Of a DNA stretch of 64,000 nucleotides, positions 1 through 45,469 are shown piece after piece; position 1 is the stretch's first letter; each line of letters opens with the position of its first letter. A program made the position numbers and the translations under genes. Source of the DNA: Axinella damicornis (taxonomy: Eukaryota; Porifera; Demospongiae; Axinellida; Axinellidae); assembly GCA_963931865.1 (NCBI GenBank), contig OZ007507.1, forward strand, positions 4,957,148-5,021,147, read 5' to 3'. The notes beneath the pieces are model-generated. The model was not told the origin of the DNA. It saw only the letters and a list, made by a program, of their open reading frames with translations, and ran no database searches.

Positions 1-243
1 ACACAGTGCCCCAGGTTCCACTCAAACAAACCTCCACTGTTCCATGATAATAGCAACTACTTGGAAGAGCTCCTTGATTAAGAAACCTGATGTCTCCATG
101 TTGGCAAGTCCTGCAGGCAATATATAGTTGTTGCTAACTTGCTATTATCTATGAATGCATGCTATAAATGCAATGTCTTACCATGCTGTCTGAGTCGTGA
201 CTGAGAGAACAAGCAGAACAATGGCCTGAAACCTCATCTTCAT
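1..243 (-). CDS. 5' end of a second single-SRCR receptor gene (partial at window edge)
   Basis: Exon 1 is 182-243 (62 nt, ATG at 243). It encodes the same signal peptide as the gene at 3251-5405 and ends at a GTAAGA donor. Exon 2 runs from 110 to the window edge and encodes the first half of an SRCR domain, including [18 protein letters not shown]. The sequence is almost identical to 5163-5405, with a few substitutions such as Ser for Arg before the CYYH motif and Thr for Ala after it. This shows a tandem duplication with the rest of the gene left of the window. Whether this copy is intact cannot be judged. Confidence 0.75.
182..243 (-). other. signal-peptide exon of the duplicated receptor
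   Basis: The exon reads [20 protein letters not shown] and ends in phase 2, the same length and phase as exon 1 of the other minus-strand receptors at 5344-5405 and 26190-26251. This is a recurring 5' module of the cluster. Confidence 0.75.
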
Positions 244-339
244 GACATGTACAAATTTCTGGCTTGCTGTGTTGATTTAAACAGCCAAGGACTAGCTGGA
301 ACTGAATCTCTGATTCTGTGGTTAAAACATAATTATATA

Positions 340-612
340 TTACAAGTGTAAAAAACATTAAAAATGTATGGAGATGTAGGGATAACAGAACAGCAAAAAG
401 TATGAAAACAAGCAGGGATGATGGCATAAAACAGTTCAGTGTACAACACCATCTTACATATCTTTCCACATAATACATGTATAATGAGAAAAGTATGTAG
501 GGTGTTGTATACTGAACTGTTTTATGCCATCATCCCTGCTTGTTTTCATACTTTTTGCTGTTCTGTTATCCCTACATCTCCATACGTTTGTTTTTTTTTT
601 TACATTTGTTTA
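340..612. mobile_element. foldback MITE, copy 1
   Basis: About 100 bp containing ggagatgtagggataacag, agcaaaaagtatgaaaaca and ggcataaaacagttcagt is repeated in reverse complement after a short spacer centred near 470. A diverged copy of the same hairpin is at about 45088-45300. The downstream flank (613-755, with the motif cgcatgcgcacatatga) is also shared with 45306-45420, so the repeat may be longer than the hairpin. No transposase is visible. Confidence 0.6.
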
Positions 613-1232
613 CCTCATTTGTATAGCAGCATACCTGATAGCATTCACTCCGCACACTTTTGAGTTCAAAGTTCAAAGTTGCTCTACGCATGCGCACATA
701 TGACGAAAATGGCGTCGCACATGAAGCCATAGTTATCGAGTGGGCGGTTTCAAGCGCATCGTGAAACTTCCAAGTAGCCAAAAAGCGATGGGGTCCTGCA
801 CTGCTCAGTGTAAAATGCTGCTGTTTTGTGCAAACACCGTCGTGAGGGAGTCAGCCAAATTTGAACTAGCCCGTCTGAAGAAAGAAGAAAACCGATTTGG
901 CGGTTTGGCGACTTTTTAGCGCGGTACTAGGCTTTTGCGACGGTTATTCACGACACTGGGAGTCTTCTGGGCCAGGAAAACACTCGAAGACCAATAGTAA
1001 GTTGTCATAAAGGCTTATTTTCCGCCCGTTTTTGAGATTTGGGGAGCCCGGATTTGGGAAGATTTTTTTTGTATTAGCTTCAATTGCGTGTCCGTTGTAT
1101 CCCTACATATAGAGTCTATACCGACTCCAGTGACCGACTCTATGATACCAGTGCAAACACATTAGGGTTGCCTGCTTACAAATTAGAACTGCATTGTCAT
1201 TCTGGCTTGAATTGCAGCAAACTTCAGTTAAA

Positions 1233-1235
1233 TCA

Positions 1236-1273
<38 letters not shown>

Positions 1274-1365
1274 GATCTATCTATCTACATACCTGTCTGT
1301 CTGTCTGTCTATCTATATATGTATATCTGTCTTCTATCTGTCTATCTATCTATCTATCTAACTAT
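1233..1365. repeat. TCTA/TCTG tetranucleotide microsatellite
   Basis: Interrupted runs of tcta with some tctg units. The equivalent position in the other copy of the duplication (5500-5662) also carries this microsatellite, with a longer tctg block. Confidence 0.9.
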
Positions 1366-1837
1366 ATGTTTATTGCTGTCTACATGTATTAGTATCTTCT
1401 AACAAGTCGTGATATTATGATCTATCTGCCTGTACTGTTGTGATCATGTACAACATGGTGTGACATGTATCTACATACTTAAACCCTCAGGGGCCACACA
1501 TACATGTACACTACCCATGTGTAAGAAGCACATCGAATGTGTGGATTCTACCTTTATCCTGCTGCACCAGCACATACTCTGATTATACAGATGACACTGA
1601 CGGTCAAGTCTTATAAATCACTAGCTCTTTCTCATGAGCTGATACTCCCTAATCACACCTGAGCCCTTCAGCAACTGGTAGAACGTGTTTGTTGCATGGT
1701 CACCTGCTCTCTTCTCCTTTACAATTCACTTTGGTTGGTCACCTGCTGTCTTCTCCTCTACAATTCACGTTCACCTTAAAGGGCATAATTTCAAATTGCC
1801 ACCATAATGGTGAATATTTACTCTAGGATTGTATAAA

Positions 1838-1910
1838 CAAGAGCGCATGATGACATCATTGTTTTTTCCGCCGCGCCGTGAAAAAACAATGATGTCATCA
1901 TGCGCTCTTG
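1838..1910. mobile_element. 73-bp perfect hairpin element with TATAAA target-site duplication
   Basis: Perfect 32-bp inverted arms at 1837-1868 and 1880-1911 (arm core caagagcgcatgatgacatc) surround an 11-nt GC-rich loop. TATAAA occurs directly outside both ends (1832-1837 and 1911-1916). The paralogous site near 6540 has only cataag at this point and no hairpin, so it behaves as an empty site. Confidence 0.8.
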
Positions 1911-2487
1911 TATAAACAAATGCAAATGGTCATTTGTTTATCTGTACTTGATTTGATGCATTCTGCACTGTGTAGCTACATGCCATGCAAAACAGGAAAT
2001 GGACATGAGCATTAGCCTGACACCTTGTAAGCATAGTATAGTAGATTTCCTAAAGCAGAAGTGAATGCATCATATGATATTTCACCAGCAAGGAAGACAT
2101 ATAGTTAACTGCTGGCAGGAGAGAATTGTGCATGTCCACCTTTTCCAGCAGTCAGATATAAGTCTGATGTTGGTCATGCAGCAATTAGCTATATATAAAC
2201 AGCATGCAAGCAGCAGTACTTTAGCTACATAGTCTCAATTACATAGCCAGAGCAAGAGGTGTAACTTCGGTATGTCCAGCAGTAAGAAACCTATTAGGGA
2301 AAGGTTGGACACTCAGTACATTTTTCAGTGTCATTTCAAATTTGTGGCATCGCACATACCATGTTGCTATGGAAACAGCAGGTAGTAGCTAGCTAAAGCT
2401 ATAGGTATATATTATATTTACCACAATCATGCAGGAGTGCCGTTTTGCAGCACTCATAAGCTCTAGCCATAGCTAATGCTGAGATAG

Positions 2488-2879
2488 CGACACATCCTAT
2501 CCCAATGGCACCAAGGAGATACGATTTCCCAAACAGATGGTCAAGTACATCTACCCAAATGGGGAGGAAGAGAGCATCTTTCCCAATGGCTCAGTGCAGA
2601 AACTGTCACCCAATGGCAACTGTATCATCCACCTTGCCAATGGGCAGGAGTTTCACACAAGGGAGTACCAGGTAGGATGAGTATAGGAACTGTCCTGGGT
2701 TGCTGTGCACTGACTATTGATTCTGTTTGGTCACCTATTTCCCTCCCCTCAAGTGTCGCCACTATCCTGATGGGACAGTGAAGACGGTGTACTCTGATGG
2801 CAGGCAAGAAATGCGCTATGCTTCTGGCAGGTTCCGGGTGAAAGATATAAGAATGGAAACGTTCTTGTTGACAGAATAG
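2488..2879 (+). pseudogene. CPAP/CENPJ (TCP10 C-terminal) G-box fragment
   Basis: Two exons, 2488-2671 and 2754-2879, join in phase 0 across a short intron (CAG|GTAGGA ... CTCAAG|TGT). They encode G-box repeats such as YIYPNGEEESIFPNGS and YPDGTVKTVYSDGRQEMRYA, the hallmark of the C-terminus of the centriolar proteins CPAP/SAS-4 and TCP10. Only this end of the protein is present and nothing upstream continues it. The expected ending KNGNVLVDR is present but out of frame by a 2-nt insertion near 2845, so the frame ends as RMETFLLTE and stops at 2877-2879. A truncated duplicate is the likeliest reading. An in-frame alternative terminus of a working gene whose earlier exons lie beyond the window is possible but less likely. 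Confidence 0.7.
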
Positions 2880-2942
2880 AGCAGAGAGACGAATATATAG
2901 TGTACACATATTTACGTTGCTCCCCATTTATTTTATGTGTTA

Positions 2943-2948
2943 AATAAA
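2943..2948 (+). promoter_or_regulatory. polyadenylation signal AATAAA
   Basis: AATAAA lies about 64 nt after the stop of the CPAP-like fragment. The following sequence (about 2945-3010) resembles 1911-1985 and 6545-6605, so this 3' flank was copied along with the duplicated segments. Confidence 0.4.
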
Positions 2949-3250
2949 CAGATGCAAATGTTCACATGTTTGTTTATCCCTATTTTGATGCTTCCCACAA
3001 CATTCTCATCAGATGTTTATTGCATGCTGGACCATGTCAATATTGAATACTACAATGATATACATGGTGCCAGTTAGCTATTCATTTTGGGTGTTGAGCT
3101 GATTCAGCAAAAAATATGATTGTGCATATTAATTTGTGTGCAGCAGCATGTTCAGGTAATGACATTTAATTGCTTACCCTAACACTACTTCCAGTACGTA
3201 GAGTTACTCTTTCTGTTTGAGCTGTAGCCTGGTTGTGTTAGTTCACTTAT

Positions 3251-3941
3251 TTAGAATATCATCATTACGTGTGTAGCAGAGGGTTTCTTTCTCTCTTTTG
3301 GAAATACAAGTGGCTGATAGTGGCTCATCTCGGAGGTTGCGACCAACTTCCCCCTTTCCTGATTTTGTGCCCTGTTTTCAGTAGCACTCTTGAAAATGAG
3401 TGGCTGGTAGGCACTGTTCTCATTTCTTGTGGCTGACTGCCTTGCTTGATCCTCTTCCTTTTTGCTAGTAGTACCCCTAACAGTAAGTGACTGGTAGACA
3501 TTTGACTCTGAACTCTCGTTGGTGACCTTTCTGTAGGGTAGCAGAGGATGGTAGATGGCATTTTCATTGACTGTTCGGCTTGGCACCTTGTGAGTCAGAA
3601 CGACATTTCCACAAACTTCAAAGCATACTTGAGAGTCAGTGCCTGGTTTTTGCATGGTGCGATCATCTAACTGGGAGGTGAAGTCTTCATCTTTACGATA
3701 ACGCCTGGGTGGTAGTATTGGTTGACCTTTGGGGTGTCTAGTTTGAGGTTCTGGATGTGGCAATGGTGTGTCTTGGGCAACAGCTACTACATTAAGTTTT
3801 CTTAATGTTAGCTCAAGTGTTTCTGGCTTCACGGGTGATTTGCATTTTCTTCCCTTCCTTACGGAGTGCTCAGTAGAATAGTCATTGCACGTTTTGGGCT
3901 CATCAATATCATCTGCACGTCCTTTAGATGTATTGCTGTCC
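3251..3941 (-). other. cytoplasmic-tail exon with four YxxL motifs
   Basis: The final coding exon is one long open frame entered in phase 2 after an ACTAG acceptor. Its C-terminal third is an imperfect repeat of about 30-40 residues, each ending in a Y-x-P/S-L motif followed by hydrophobic residues (YHPLLP, YQSLTV, YQPLIF, YQPLVF). Such Tyr motifs bind SH2-domain phosphatases or kinases in other animals, but binding here is untested. Confidence 0.75.
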
Positions 3942-5405
3942 CTAGTGACAGTGGTATAATATACATACAGGTTTAGTGCAACACACACATTGTGTCATGC
4001 TCAGTAGAGTCTGATGACCGTATATATTGTCAAAAAACTATCAAATTGGTACCGCATGGTGCTGCGTACTGATGTGCTATAGATGAACCTCGATCACATC
4101 ACAACATGTAGGAAGCATACAATGTCATGTACTCATCTTGTTCTTGCAAAAATGTATTCATACCTTTCGTCTTCTGTAATGGTACACTTTTTCCAGCAGT
4201 AGACGGAACAAATGACTGTGCTTGCCACAATGAGAATCACTAACAATGCAGTCGCAGCAATTATGATGTACATTCCCACTGCTGATAGACCTGACTCAAC
4301 TGCTGGTTCAGTACAGTTTGCTTCTGTGCTTCCTAGCTCATTGCGATGAACTGAACAGTTGGAAACGATTAGATGCACCCCATCAATAATGACTGCACAA
4401 TCATAATTATGCATAATTATATGTCATTATGTGGAGACCATGCACGTCTCCATGCAGAATTTTATGAGAGGCTTTCTCCAACTTTGAAGATTTCTTCATG
4501 CAAGTATGTCCTGATGTACGAATATCATTACAGCACTGAAAAGTATTACAGCACACTCTTAATCTATGACTTACTTGAATTAGTGGGCAGTGATATTACT
4601 TTGGATATGACCTTTCACAGCAAGCATGGTGCTTACCTTGCCGACAGCAGACACCAGCATCACTGAAGGAGCACTTTAAATTACTTCAATTACGTACCTT
4701 GTGATGGTCTCCATACGTACTTAGCTAGCTATATGAAACTATACCTGTATCTGATCTGTAGTCTAGCATGCGCAAGTACATCCTAGTAAAATTTCACAGC
4801 ACACTTTCTAGTCTATCACTTCAGGGTTAATTTGAGCATTTACTTATGGTATACATAGCTACCATGGTACTTACCTCGCTGGCAGTGGACACCAGCAGCC
4901 AATGTGTAGGAACAGGCACTGCTTTGACCAACATATTGGCAGTCAATTAGTTTGTGCTCTGAGCCACTGCAGTTCACGTTGTTCAAGTGAATCGATTGAG
5001 TGGTTAGCCCATGGTAGAGTGTGACAGCACCTGCATGTTTGTTTACAATGGACATCCATCATAGTCTTCATTTCAACTCATCATGCAATGCTAAGCTTAC
5101 CGTTGCGTGAGTGTCCCAGTTGTGTGCAGGCTACACCAGCATCAGTGGAGTCCCATTGGTTACCACACACAGTGCCCCAGGTTCCACTCAAACAAACCTC
5201 CACTGCTCCATGATAATAGCACCTACTTGGAAGAGCTCCTTGATTAAGAAACCTGATGTCTCCATGTTGGCAAGTCCTGCAGGCAATAGTTGTTGCTAAC
5301 TTGCTATTATCTATGAATGCATGCTATAAATGCAATGTCTTACCATGCTGTCTGAGTCGTGACTGAGAGAACAAGCAGAACAATGGCCTGAAACCTCATC
5401 TTCAT
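3251..5405 (-). CDS. single-SRCR type I membrane receptor with ITIM-like tail
   Basis: Exons on the minus strand are 5344-5405, 5101-5276, 4875-5030, 4164-4350 and 3251-3941. They total 1,272 nt and encode 423 residues. Residues 1-20 are a signal peptide (ATG at 5405). One SRCR domain follows, split over two exons as in group A domains. Then come a short linker, a membrane span (about residues 145-170, [18 protein letters not shown]), a basic stop-transfer stretch and a tail of about 240 residues. The tail holds a proline-rich segment ([10 protein letters not shown]) and four Tyr motifs: IYHPL, VYQSL, SAYQPL and SHYQPL. The last two fit the ITIM consensus (S/I/V/L)xYxx(I/V/L). The SRCR cation-site acids are unusual: VCGNQW stands where VCDDxW is usual, and the EDAGV motif is LAAGV. 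Its 5' end is duplicated at 1-243. A signalling receptor is inferred and the ligand is unknown. Confidence 0.82.
4634..4690 (-). pseudogene. relic of an SRCR second-half exon
   Basis: On the minus strand the sequence encodes [12 protein letters not shown] followed by a GTAAGC donor. This is the conserved C-terminal end of an SRCR domain (normally CSHxEDAGVRC). In-frame stops lie just upstream and there is no acceptor or domain body. It sits in the intron between SRCR exon 3 and the TM exon of the 3251-5405 gene, suggesting that this gene once had a second SRCR domain. Confidence 0.55.
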
Positions 5406-5499
5406 GACATGTACAAATTTCTGGCTTGCTATGTTGACTTGAACATCCAAGGACTGGAACGGAATCAGATTCTGTGGTTAAACTGCAGGGGTAATTACC

Positions 5500-5512
5500 T
5501 GCTGTCTATCTA

Positions 5513-5560
<48 letters not shown>

Positions 5561-5576
5561 CCTATCTATCTTTCTT

Positions 5577-5660
<84 letters not shown>

Positions 5661-5662
5661 TA
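5500..5662. repeat. TCTG/TCTA tetranucleotide microsatellite
   Basis: A tctg block is followed by a tcta block and short mixed runs. It is the counterpart of 1233-1365 in the left duplicate but differs in composition. Confidence 0.9.
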
Positions 5663-6189
5663 TAGAGCTTCTAGCAAGTCATGTGATATTATGATCTGCC
5701 TGCATGTGATCACATTAATTTTGTGGTTTATGATCACATACAGTGCATTTACATGCACAACATGCATTACACTACCCATGTGTAAGAGGCATTGTACCTA
5801 CATGGTTCCATGTCACTGTCTCTCCAGTGGGCCTGTCTTCTCAGTAGCTACTGTTAGAATACGTGGATTCTACCTTTATCCCGCTGCACCAGTATATACT
5901 CTATGATTATGAGACCACAAACACCATGAAGGTCATAGCAACACTTTGTAATGGTTGACAGCGAAACAATGATTAACTAGGCATGAAAATAAAATGTATA
6001 GCTACTAGTTAAAGTACTGCAGCGAGTACACTACGATGTATATTGCACAAGGGGTGGCTAGTATAGCACGAGGTGAAGGGCACATGGCTAATATACATAT
6101 AGCACGAGAGTGCTATGTTTGCCTCAAGACCACACCCGCATGCAACATTTTTGTAGTGCACGAGTGTAAGCGGAAAATTTAATTACCAA

Positions 6190-6262
6190 ATGGTTGAGTA
6201 CCTCTCCTGTGTAACAATGTGTTCCCAAATGGCTTGGTGCAGAAACTGTGGCGCCCATGCAG
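6190..6262 (+). pseudogene. decayed second copy of the CPAP-type G-box fragment
   Basis: The stretch aligns at DNA level with 2535-2610: aaatggttgagtacct matches cagatggtcaagtaca, and ggtgcagaaactgt matches agtgcagaaactgt. The frame is lost. It was presumably carried here with the surrounding duplicated DNA. Confidence 0.45.
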
Positions 6263-7646
6263 TATATATAATGAATACCATTCAGATACTAGCATTGTCA
6301 GCACGGCAGGCCACATGGATCACAATCTGCATCAACCATAGGAATGATCTGCACTTACCTTACAAATCACTAGCTCTTTCCCATGAAATTACTCTTTAAT
6401 CACACCTGGGCCCTTTAGCAATTGGTAGAACATTTTGTTGGTCACCTGCTCTCTTCTCCTCTACATTTCATTACCACCTAAGAAGTGGACAAAATTTCCA
6501 ATTGCCATGATAATGGTGAATATCCATATTGCTCTAGGATTACATAAGCAAATGCAAATGGACATTAGTTTATCTGTACTTGATTTGATGCATTCCACTG
6601 TGTAGTAGTCACATGCCATGCAAAACAGGAAATGGACATGCATTAGGCCGACACCTTCAAGAGATAATTATGCATAATATTGTCTCATAAGCATATATAT
6701 TTTGGTCTGCTACTCTTGAAATGGGAAACAACAAACCTTTCCTTCATTAATTTGTGTTGCAAAGTGTTCATTTTGTGTGAACCTAGCTAGTAACCATATG
6801 AAGGCAGATGCCACCATAATGTCGGCCCCAGAACCATGCAAGCCATCCCCAGCGTGGATCGCTTAATTCCAGTATCCCCGCGTGTGATCCTGGAAGTGAT
6901 CAACACTGGGGTTGGTATGGGTCTGGGCCAAGACAAATACCAACATGGTTTACAAGAGCATATGCCAGTAACTGCTGCTATAGACTTGATCCAGGATATA
7001 CATGCACATAGCTACATGGCTTGGAATGTATGTAACGATTTGTCCATTCACATACTTATGTGTAGCACGGAGGTTAGCTGGCTTGTGGTACAAGTACTAG
7101 TGGCCGTTGGTAGTTTGATGTAGAGCTACATAATTATCCTCGTGTGGTCAGCTGCTGCGCTGCATCGTCCGTTTCCCATTTCTAGTAGAATTGTTGATAA
7201 ATGAGTAGTAGATTTCCTAGAGCAGAAGTGAATGCATCATTCGACCAGCAAGGAAGATTGCACTGCTGGGCAGGAGAGAATTGTGCATGTCCATATCTTT
7301 CAGCCAGATATAGCTAATAGTATATGCAGTGAGTCTGATGTTAAGTTGGCCATGCAGCAGTTACAGAAACAGCAGAACTTAACAAGAGCAATTTCAGTGC
7401 CAGAGCAGCGATGTAACTTCAGTACATAAGTCCAGACTTGTTAGAGACTAAAAAGTTGGACACTCATGATCAGTACATTTTTTCAAACTACATACATGAC
7501 ATTGTATAATGGCACCTGACGTACCATGCATGTTGCTATGGAGGTTTATGTGGGTATATTTGGGGATACACACCTTCTGGCCACGATTATTTCATTGATA
7601 CATGCATCCACATGACCGAAAAGACAGGCTGAGCGGACATGTACAT

Positions 7647-7690
7647 TAGCCTCGTTCCCAGGCCTGAGACAGGGCCTGGGATCGAGGCTA
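7647..7690. mobile_element. short TAGCCTCG-type palindromic MITE
   Basis: A near-perfect palindrome begins TAGCCTCG and ends CGAGGCTA around CCAGGCCT/AGGGCCTGG. Related ends occur at 8665-8778, 17233-17273, 46918 and about 47668-47711. Confidence 0.55.
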
Positions 7691-7911
7691 AGTGGACATT
7701 TACCTGAAACATGTCTGACTGTTAAATGAGTATGTGTTTCAGTGTGTATAATACAACCACAAACTTGTCATACAACCCCTCAGAAAAATTCCACGACAAA
7801 ATTGTTACACATTTCCAGTGATTCGTGTGTGCAGTACAACAAAAATAGCTATTGGTCTACCGGAAACTACAGGTACAAATATATCAATAAAATAGTATGC
7901 ACAAAAGCAAA

Positions 7912-26251
<18,340 letters not shown>

Positions 26252-26433
26252 CCTCCAGCAGGTCCACTTCGCAAGAAAACAACTAAACTATTCAGCATGA
26301 ACACGTAAACTAATATCCGGATATCCATAGCCGGTCACTGACGTTAGGTGACGTCAGATATCAGTACATGCTTGTGATACTGCGCATGCGCGAATTTCTC
26401 ATTCGCGAAATTCGCTCTGCGCGCAACTGGAGG
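26252..26433. promoter_or_regulatory. bidirectional promoter region between genes M and P
   Basis: Only 182 bp lie between the two divergent start codons, so both promoters and 5' UTRs must fit here or overlap the opposite gene. It contains a perfect CRE/ATF palindrome TGACGTCA (26349-26356), a near-copy tgacgtta just before it, and TGCGCATGCGCG (26381-26392), which matches the NRF1 type of site. No TATA box is clear. The organisation suggests co-expression of the two receptors. Confidence 0.6.
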
Positions 26434-42608
<16,175 letters not shown>

Positions 42609-42944
42609 CATTGAATCTAGTGAACCTCTTAAATCTTGTAGGAATTAGCACAAAATTTATGCTATTGTATAATTATTTACGTTATAGGCCTGGGGTTCCT
42701 TATTCAGGATAGTGTAGCTATATAGCTATTATTTTGAACAAAATGCACGTCTGAAACACACATATGTAGTACACATACCTGCGACATGCATGTGGTTATT
42801 CCCTTCCCTCTAAACTTCATTTCATTGACAATAACCATGTTGCGTGAGTTCATTAGGGAGCCATCTCACACACCATTCATGCCATACATACAACAAGTTG
42901 TATGAAAGTTCATAATTGACTAAAACTGGCACTGTGGTGGTTGT

Positions 42945-42958
<14 letters not shown>

Positions 42959-42975
<17 letters not shown>

Positions 42976-42986
42976 GGGGGGGGGGG
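42959..42986 (+). repeat. 28-nt poly-G run following a GT tract
   Basis: A (GT)n stretch passes directly into an uninterrupted G run, about 350 bp after the stop codon of gene P. Confidence 0.85.
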
Positions 42987-44334
42987 AGCAATGTTCTGTT
43001 GGCATGGCCTGGGAGATGAGGAAAGGCATAACTCACATACCTTTCGACTCCTCCCTTCTCTTCACACACCCCAGTCACATACACACATGCTCACCTGCTC
43101 CCACTCTGAAATGGATGCCACCTCCTCATTCTTTCCCACATTGTCAATTGCAAACCACCCTCGCAGCTGGTGGGCCACAGGAACGTTCGGATAAATCGTA
43201 AACATTGTTGAGAGACACCTTGCATCTCTTGAGAGACACCACCACCCACGGGTTAGATAATGACTGTTCCAAGATCAGCAGCATGAATATTCTTACACAC
43301 CCATACCACATCTGCGAAAAGTAAGAGTTTATAACTGATATTTACACAAACATGCATTAACACACTGTAACTACAGACATATTTTATTTCGAGGGGCAAC
43401 CGTACTCCTGGTAGCCATTGCAACCCCGGTTGCAACTCAATCTTATTTTTACCATGCAGACTTACTGGGTTAGATTTTAATAGATGGCTCTTCCAATTCA
43501 ATAAGGGATACTCGTGCTCACTCAATGCAGTTTGAGCTACGTAGCTCAGTCGTGTTTGGGTAGAGCTGTACTGGTGTGATGAATCTGCACACATCTCTGT
43601 GCGTTCCTCTGGTTCATTAAATCACCAAACCACATTCAGAGATGATCATTTGTGAACAGCCTCTCCCTTATCTTCCTATTGAGTAAGGATTGTGTGAACA
43701 ATTGAATGTGTACAAGTGTAAGCAGTGGTGTGGCCCTACTGTGCGAAGGGCTTGGTATATAAGAGACCTGGAATGCAGATGGAATAATGTGGACCATGCA
43801 GCACCACCAATGGTGCAATCCTGGACACACAGAGAGAGAAATCATGAAGGGTGCTGCCTACTGAACCTTTCATTGTACGCCAATCTGAATGCCATTGTAC
43901 AACAACAATAAACATAATAATTACCTCTCTCGACCTCATTAGTGTTCTATTGGGCAGCTCAGTACACATATTCATAATTAGCTATAGATTCATAAACGAG
44001 CTGGATAGAATGACTGGCTAATGGTACGTGACCGGTGACTTGGTTGATGCATGCGGCTATTGAAGAAATGTGGAAGAGACACCAATTAAGTAGAGTGCAT
44101 CAATCTGGGTACTGTTAGCAAGCTTATCATATGTACACAACTACCAGGAAACTGGAAGAGCACCTTTACCAAAGAATGTCCTAATTCCTAACTTTGGGGC
44201 TGAGATGGGCAATCACTACCACTTGCTGTTGACTATACAGTGTAGATATTCACTGTTGCCAGTAATAGCACTGCCATATAAATCGTTGCAGATGCAAATT
44301 TCAAGCATTACTTATATTCTCCCTTCCAAAAAGC

Positions 44335-44680
44335 CACACTCCCGCTCAGAGCAAGGGACACTCCTGTTTAGAACAAGGGACACTCCTGCTCAGAGTAAGG
44401 GACGCTCCTACAATGAGCAAGGGACGCTCCTGCTCAGAGCAAGGGACACTCCTGCTCAGAGCAGGTGATGCTCCTGCACAGAGTAAGGGGGACTCATGCT
44501 CAGAGGAAGAGATGCTATTAATTGCTCTCAGCAAGTGATGCTCCTGCTCAGAGGAAGGGGTGTTATTAATTGCTCATAGCAAGGCACTCATGTTCAGAGT
44601 AAGGGACACTCTTGCCCAGAGGAAGGGATGGCATTAGTTGGTCAGACCAAGGGATGCTCCTTCTCAGAGCAAGAGGTACT
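44335..44680 (+). repeat. minisatellite with unit of about 24 bp
   Basis: Imperfect tandem units of the form ctcctgctcagagcaaggga vary at several positions, and a few units are longer. No coding role is supported. Confidence 0.8.
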
Positions 44681-45087
44681 CAACATTCTCAATGTGGGGG
44701 TAAAGTTGTACTGCATATGGAGTAGATCTCCTCCCGCTGTGTCGGTGCACTTAGATGAGAATATAGTACAGTTAGGTATTAGTACAGCATAAGCTTCTTG
44801 ACTGAGATCAAAACAGAGTCAATTGATGTACCACAGTCGCGTGTTATTAGGACCATGTGAGTGCACACTATTTTGTGAAGCGCTAGTGTATTAACCATTG
44901 CTATACTCTGTATGTTTCGTCCAATGGGATCTACAGGACCCAGGCACTTAGTGCTCAGGACGCTACAGCCCAGTGTCATTGAGCTTGGGTTTCAATCCCA
45001 TAGATCCAAGGACTCGACTTCTAGCTATACCGGTACTGTTGATCACCATGCAGCTGACAGTTGAGTGCTCGGTGAGCCGGCTTTACA

Positions 45088-45300
45088 AATGTATGGAGAT
45101 GTAGCAGAACAGCAAAAAGTAAGAAAACAAGCAGAGATGATGGCATAAAGCAGTTCAGTATACAACCCGATCTTACATAACTATGTAGCTAGGGTGTTGT
45201 ATACACAAGCCGTATACTGAACGCTTTTATGAGTTCCCTGCTTTTGTTTCCTTACTTTTGGCTGTTCTGCTATCCATACATTTTTAATGTTTTTCTACAC
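45088..45300. mobile_element. foldback MITE, copy 2
   Basis: It contains atggagatgtagcagaacag and agcaaaaagtaagaaaacaa, with a reverse-complement arm containing cttacttttggctgttctgc. It is related to 340-612. The flank to about 45420, with cgcatgcgcacatatga, is also shared with the first copy. Confidence 0.6.
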
Positions 45301-45469
45301 TTGTTTACCTCATTTTTGTAGCAGCATACTCGATAGCATTCACTCCGCACACTAGTTCAAAGTCAAAGTTGCTCTACGCATGCGCACATATGAAGAAAAT
45401 GGCGTCTAGTTATTGAGTGGGCGGTTTCAAGCCTTGTGAGATGGGACTCGTCACAAACGTTGTCTGGTA

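Larger units (their letters stand above)
244..2487. other. intergenic region, left copy of a segmental duplication
   Basis: No credible gene is seen. The stretch holds the MITE at 340-612, a (TCTA/TCTG)n microsatellite at about 1233-1365 and the hairpin element at 1838-1910. From about 1400 it aligns in order with 5640-7560, sharing for example tgatttgatgcattc and gccatgcaaaacaggaaatg. The region lies upstream of the partial gene 1-243, matching the region upstream of 3251-5405. Confidence 0.6.
5406..7911. other. intergenic region, right copy of the segmental duplication
   Basis: No intact gene is seen. The region contains the TCTG/TCTA microsatellite (5500-5662), a decayed copy of the CPAP-type fragment near 6190-6262, sequence aligning with 1400-2400 and a short TAGCCTCG palindrome at 7647-7690. 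It separates the single-SRCR gene from the 3' end of gene M. Confidence 0.55.

Noticed and set aside
6781..7125. Open frame 6836-7123 with SVDRLIPVSPRVILEV
   Set aside because: No domain recognised and no splice partners; upstream duplicated DNA is non-coding.
44990..45012. Possible SINE B box (ggtttcaatccc)
   Set aside because: No A box and no poly-A or simple tail downstream; too weak to call.
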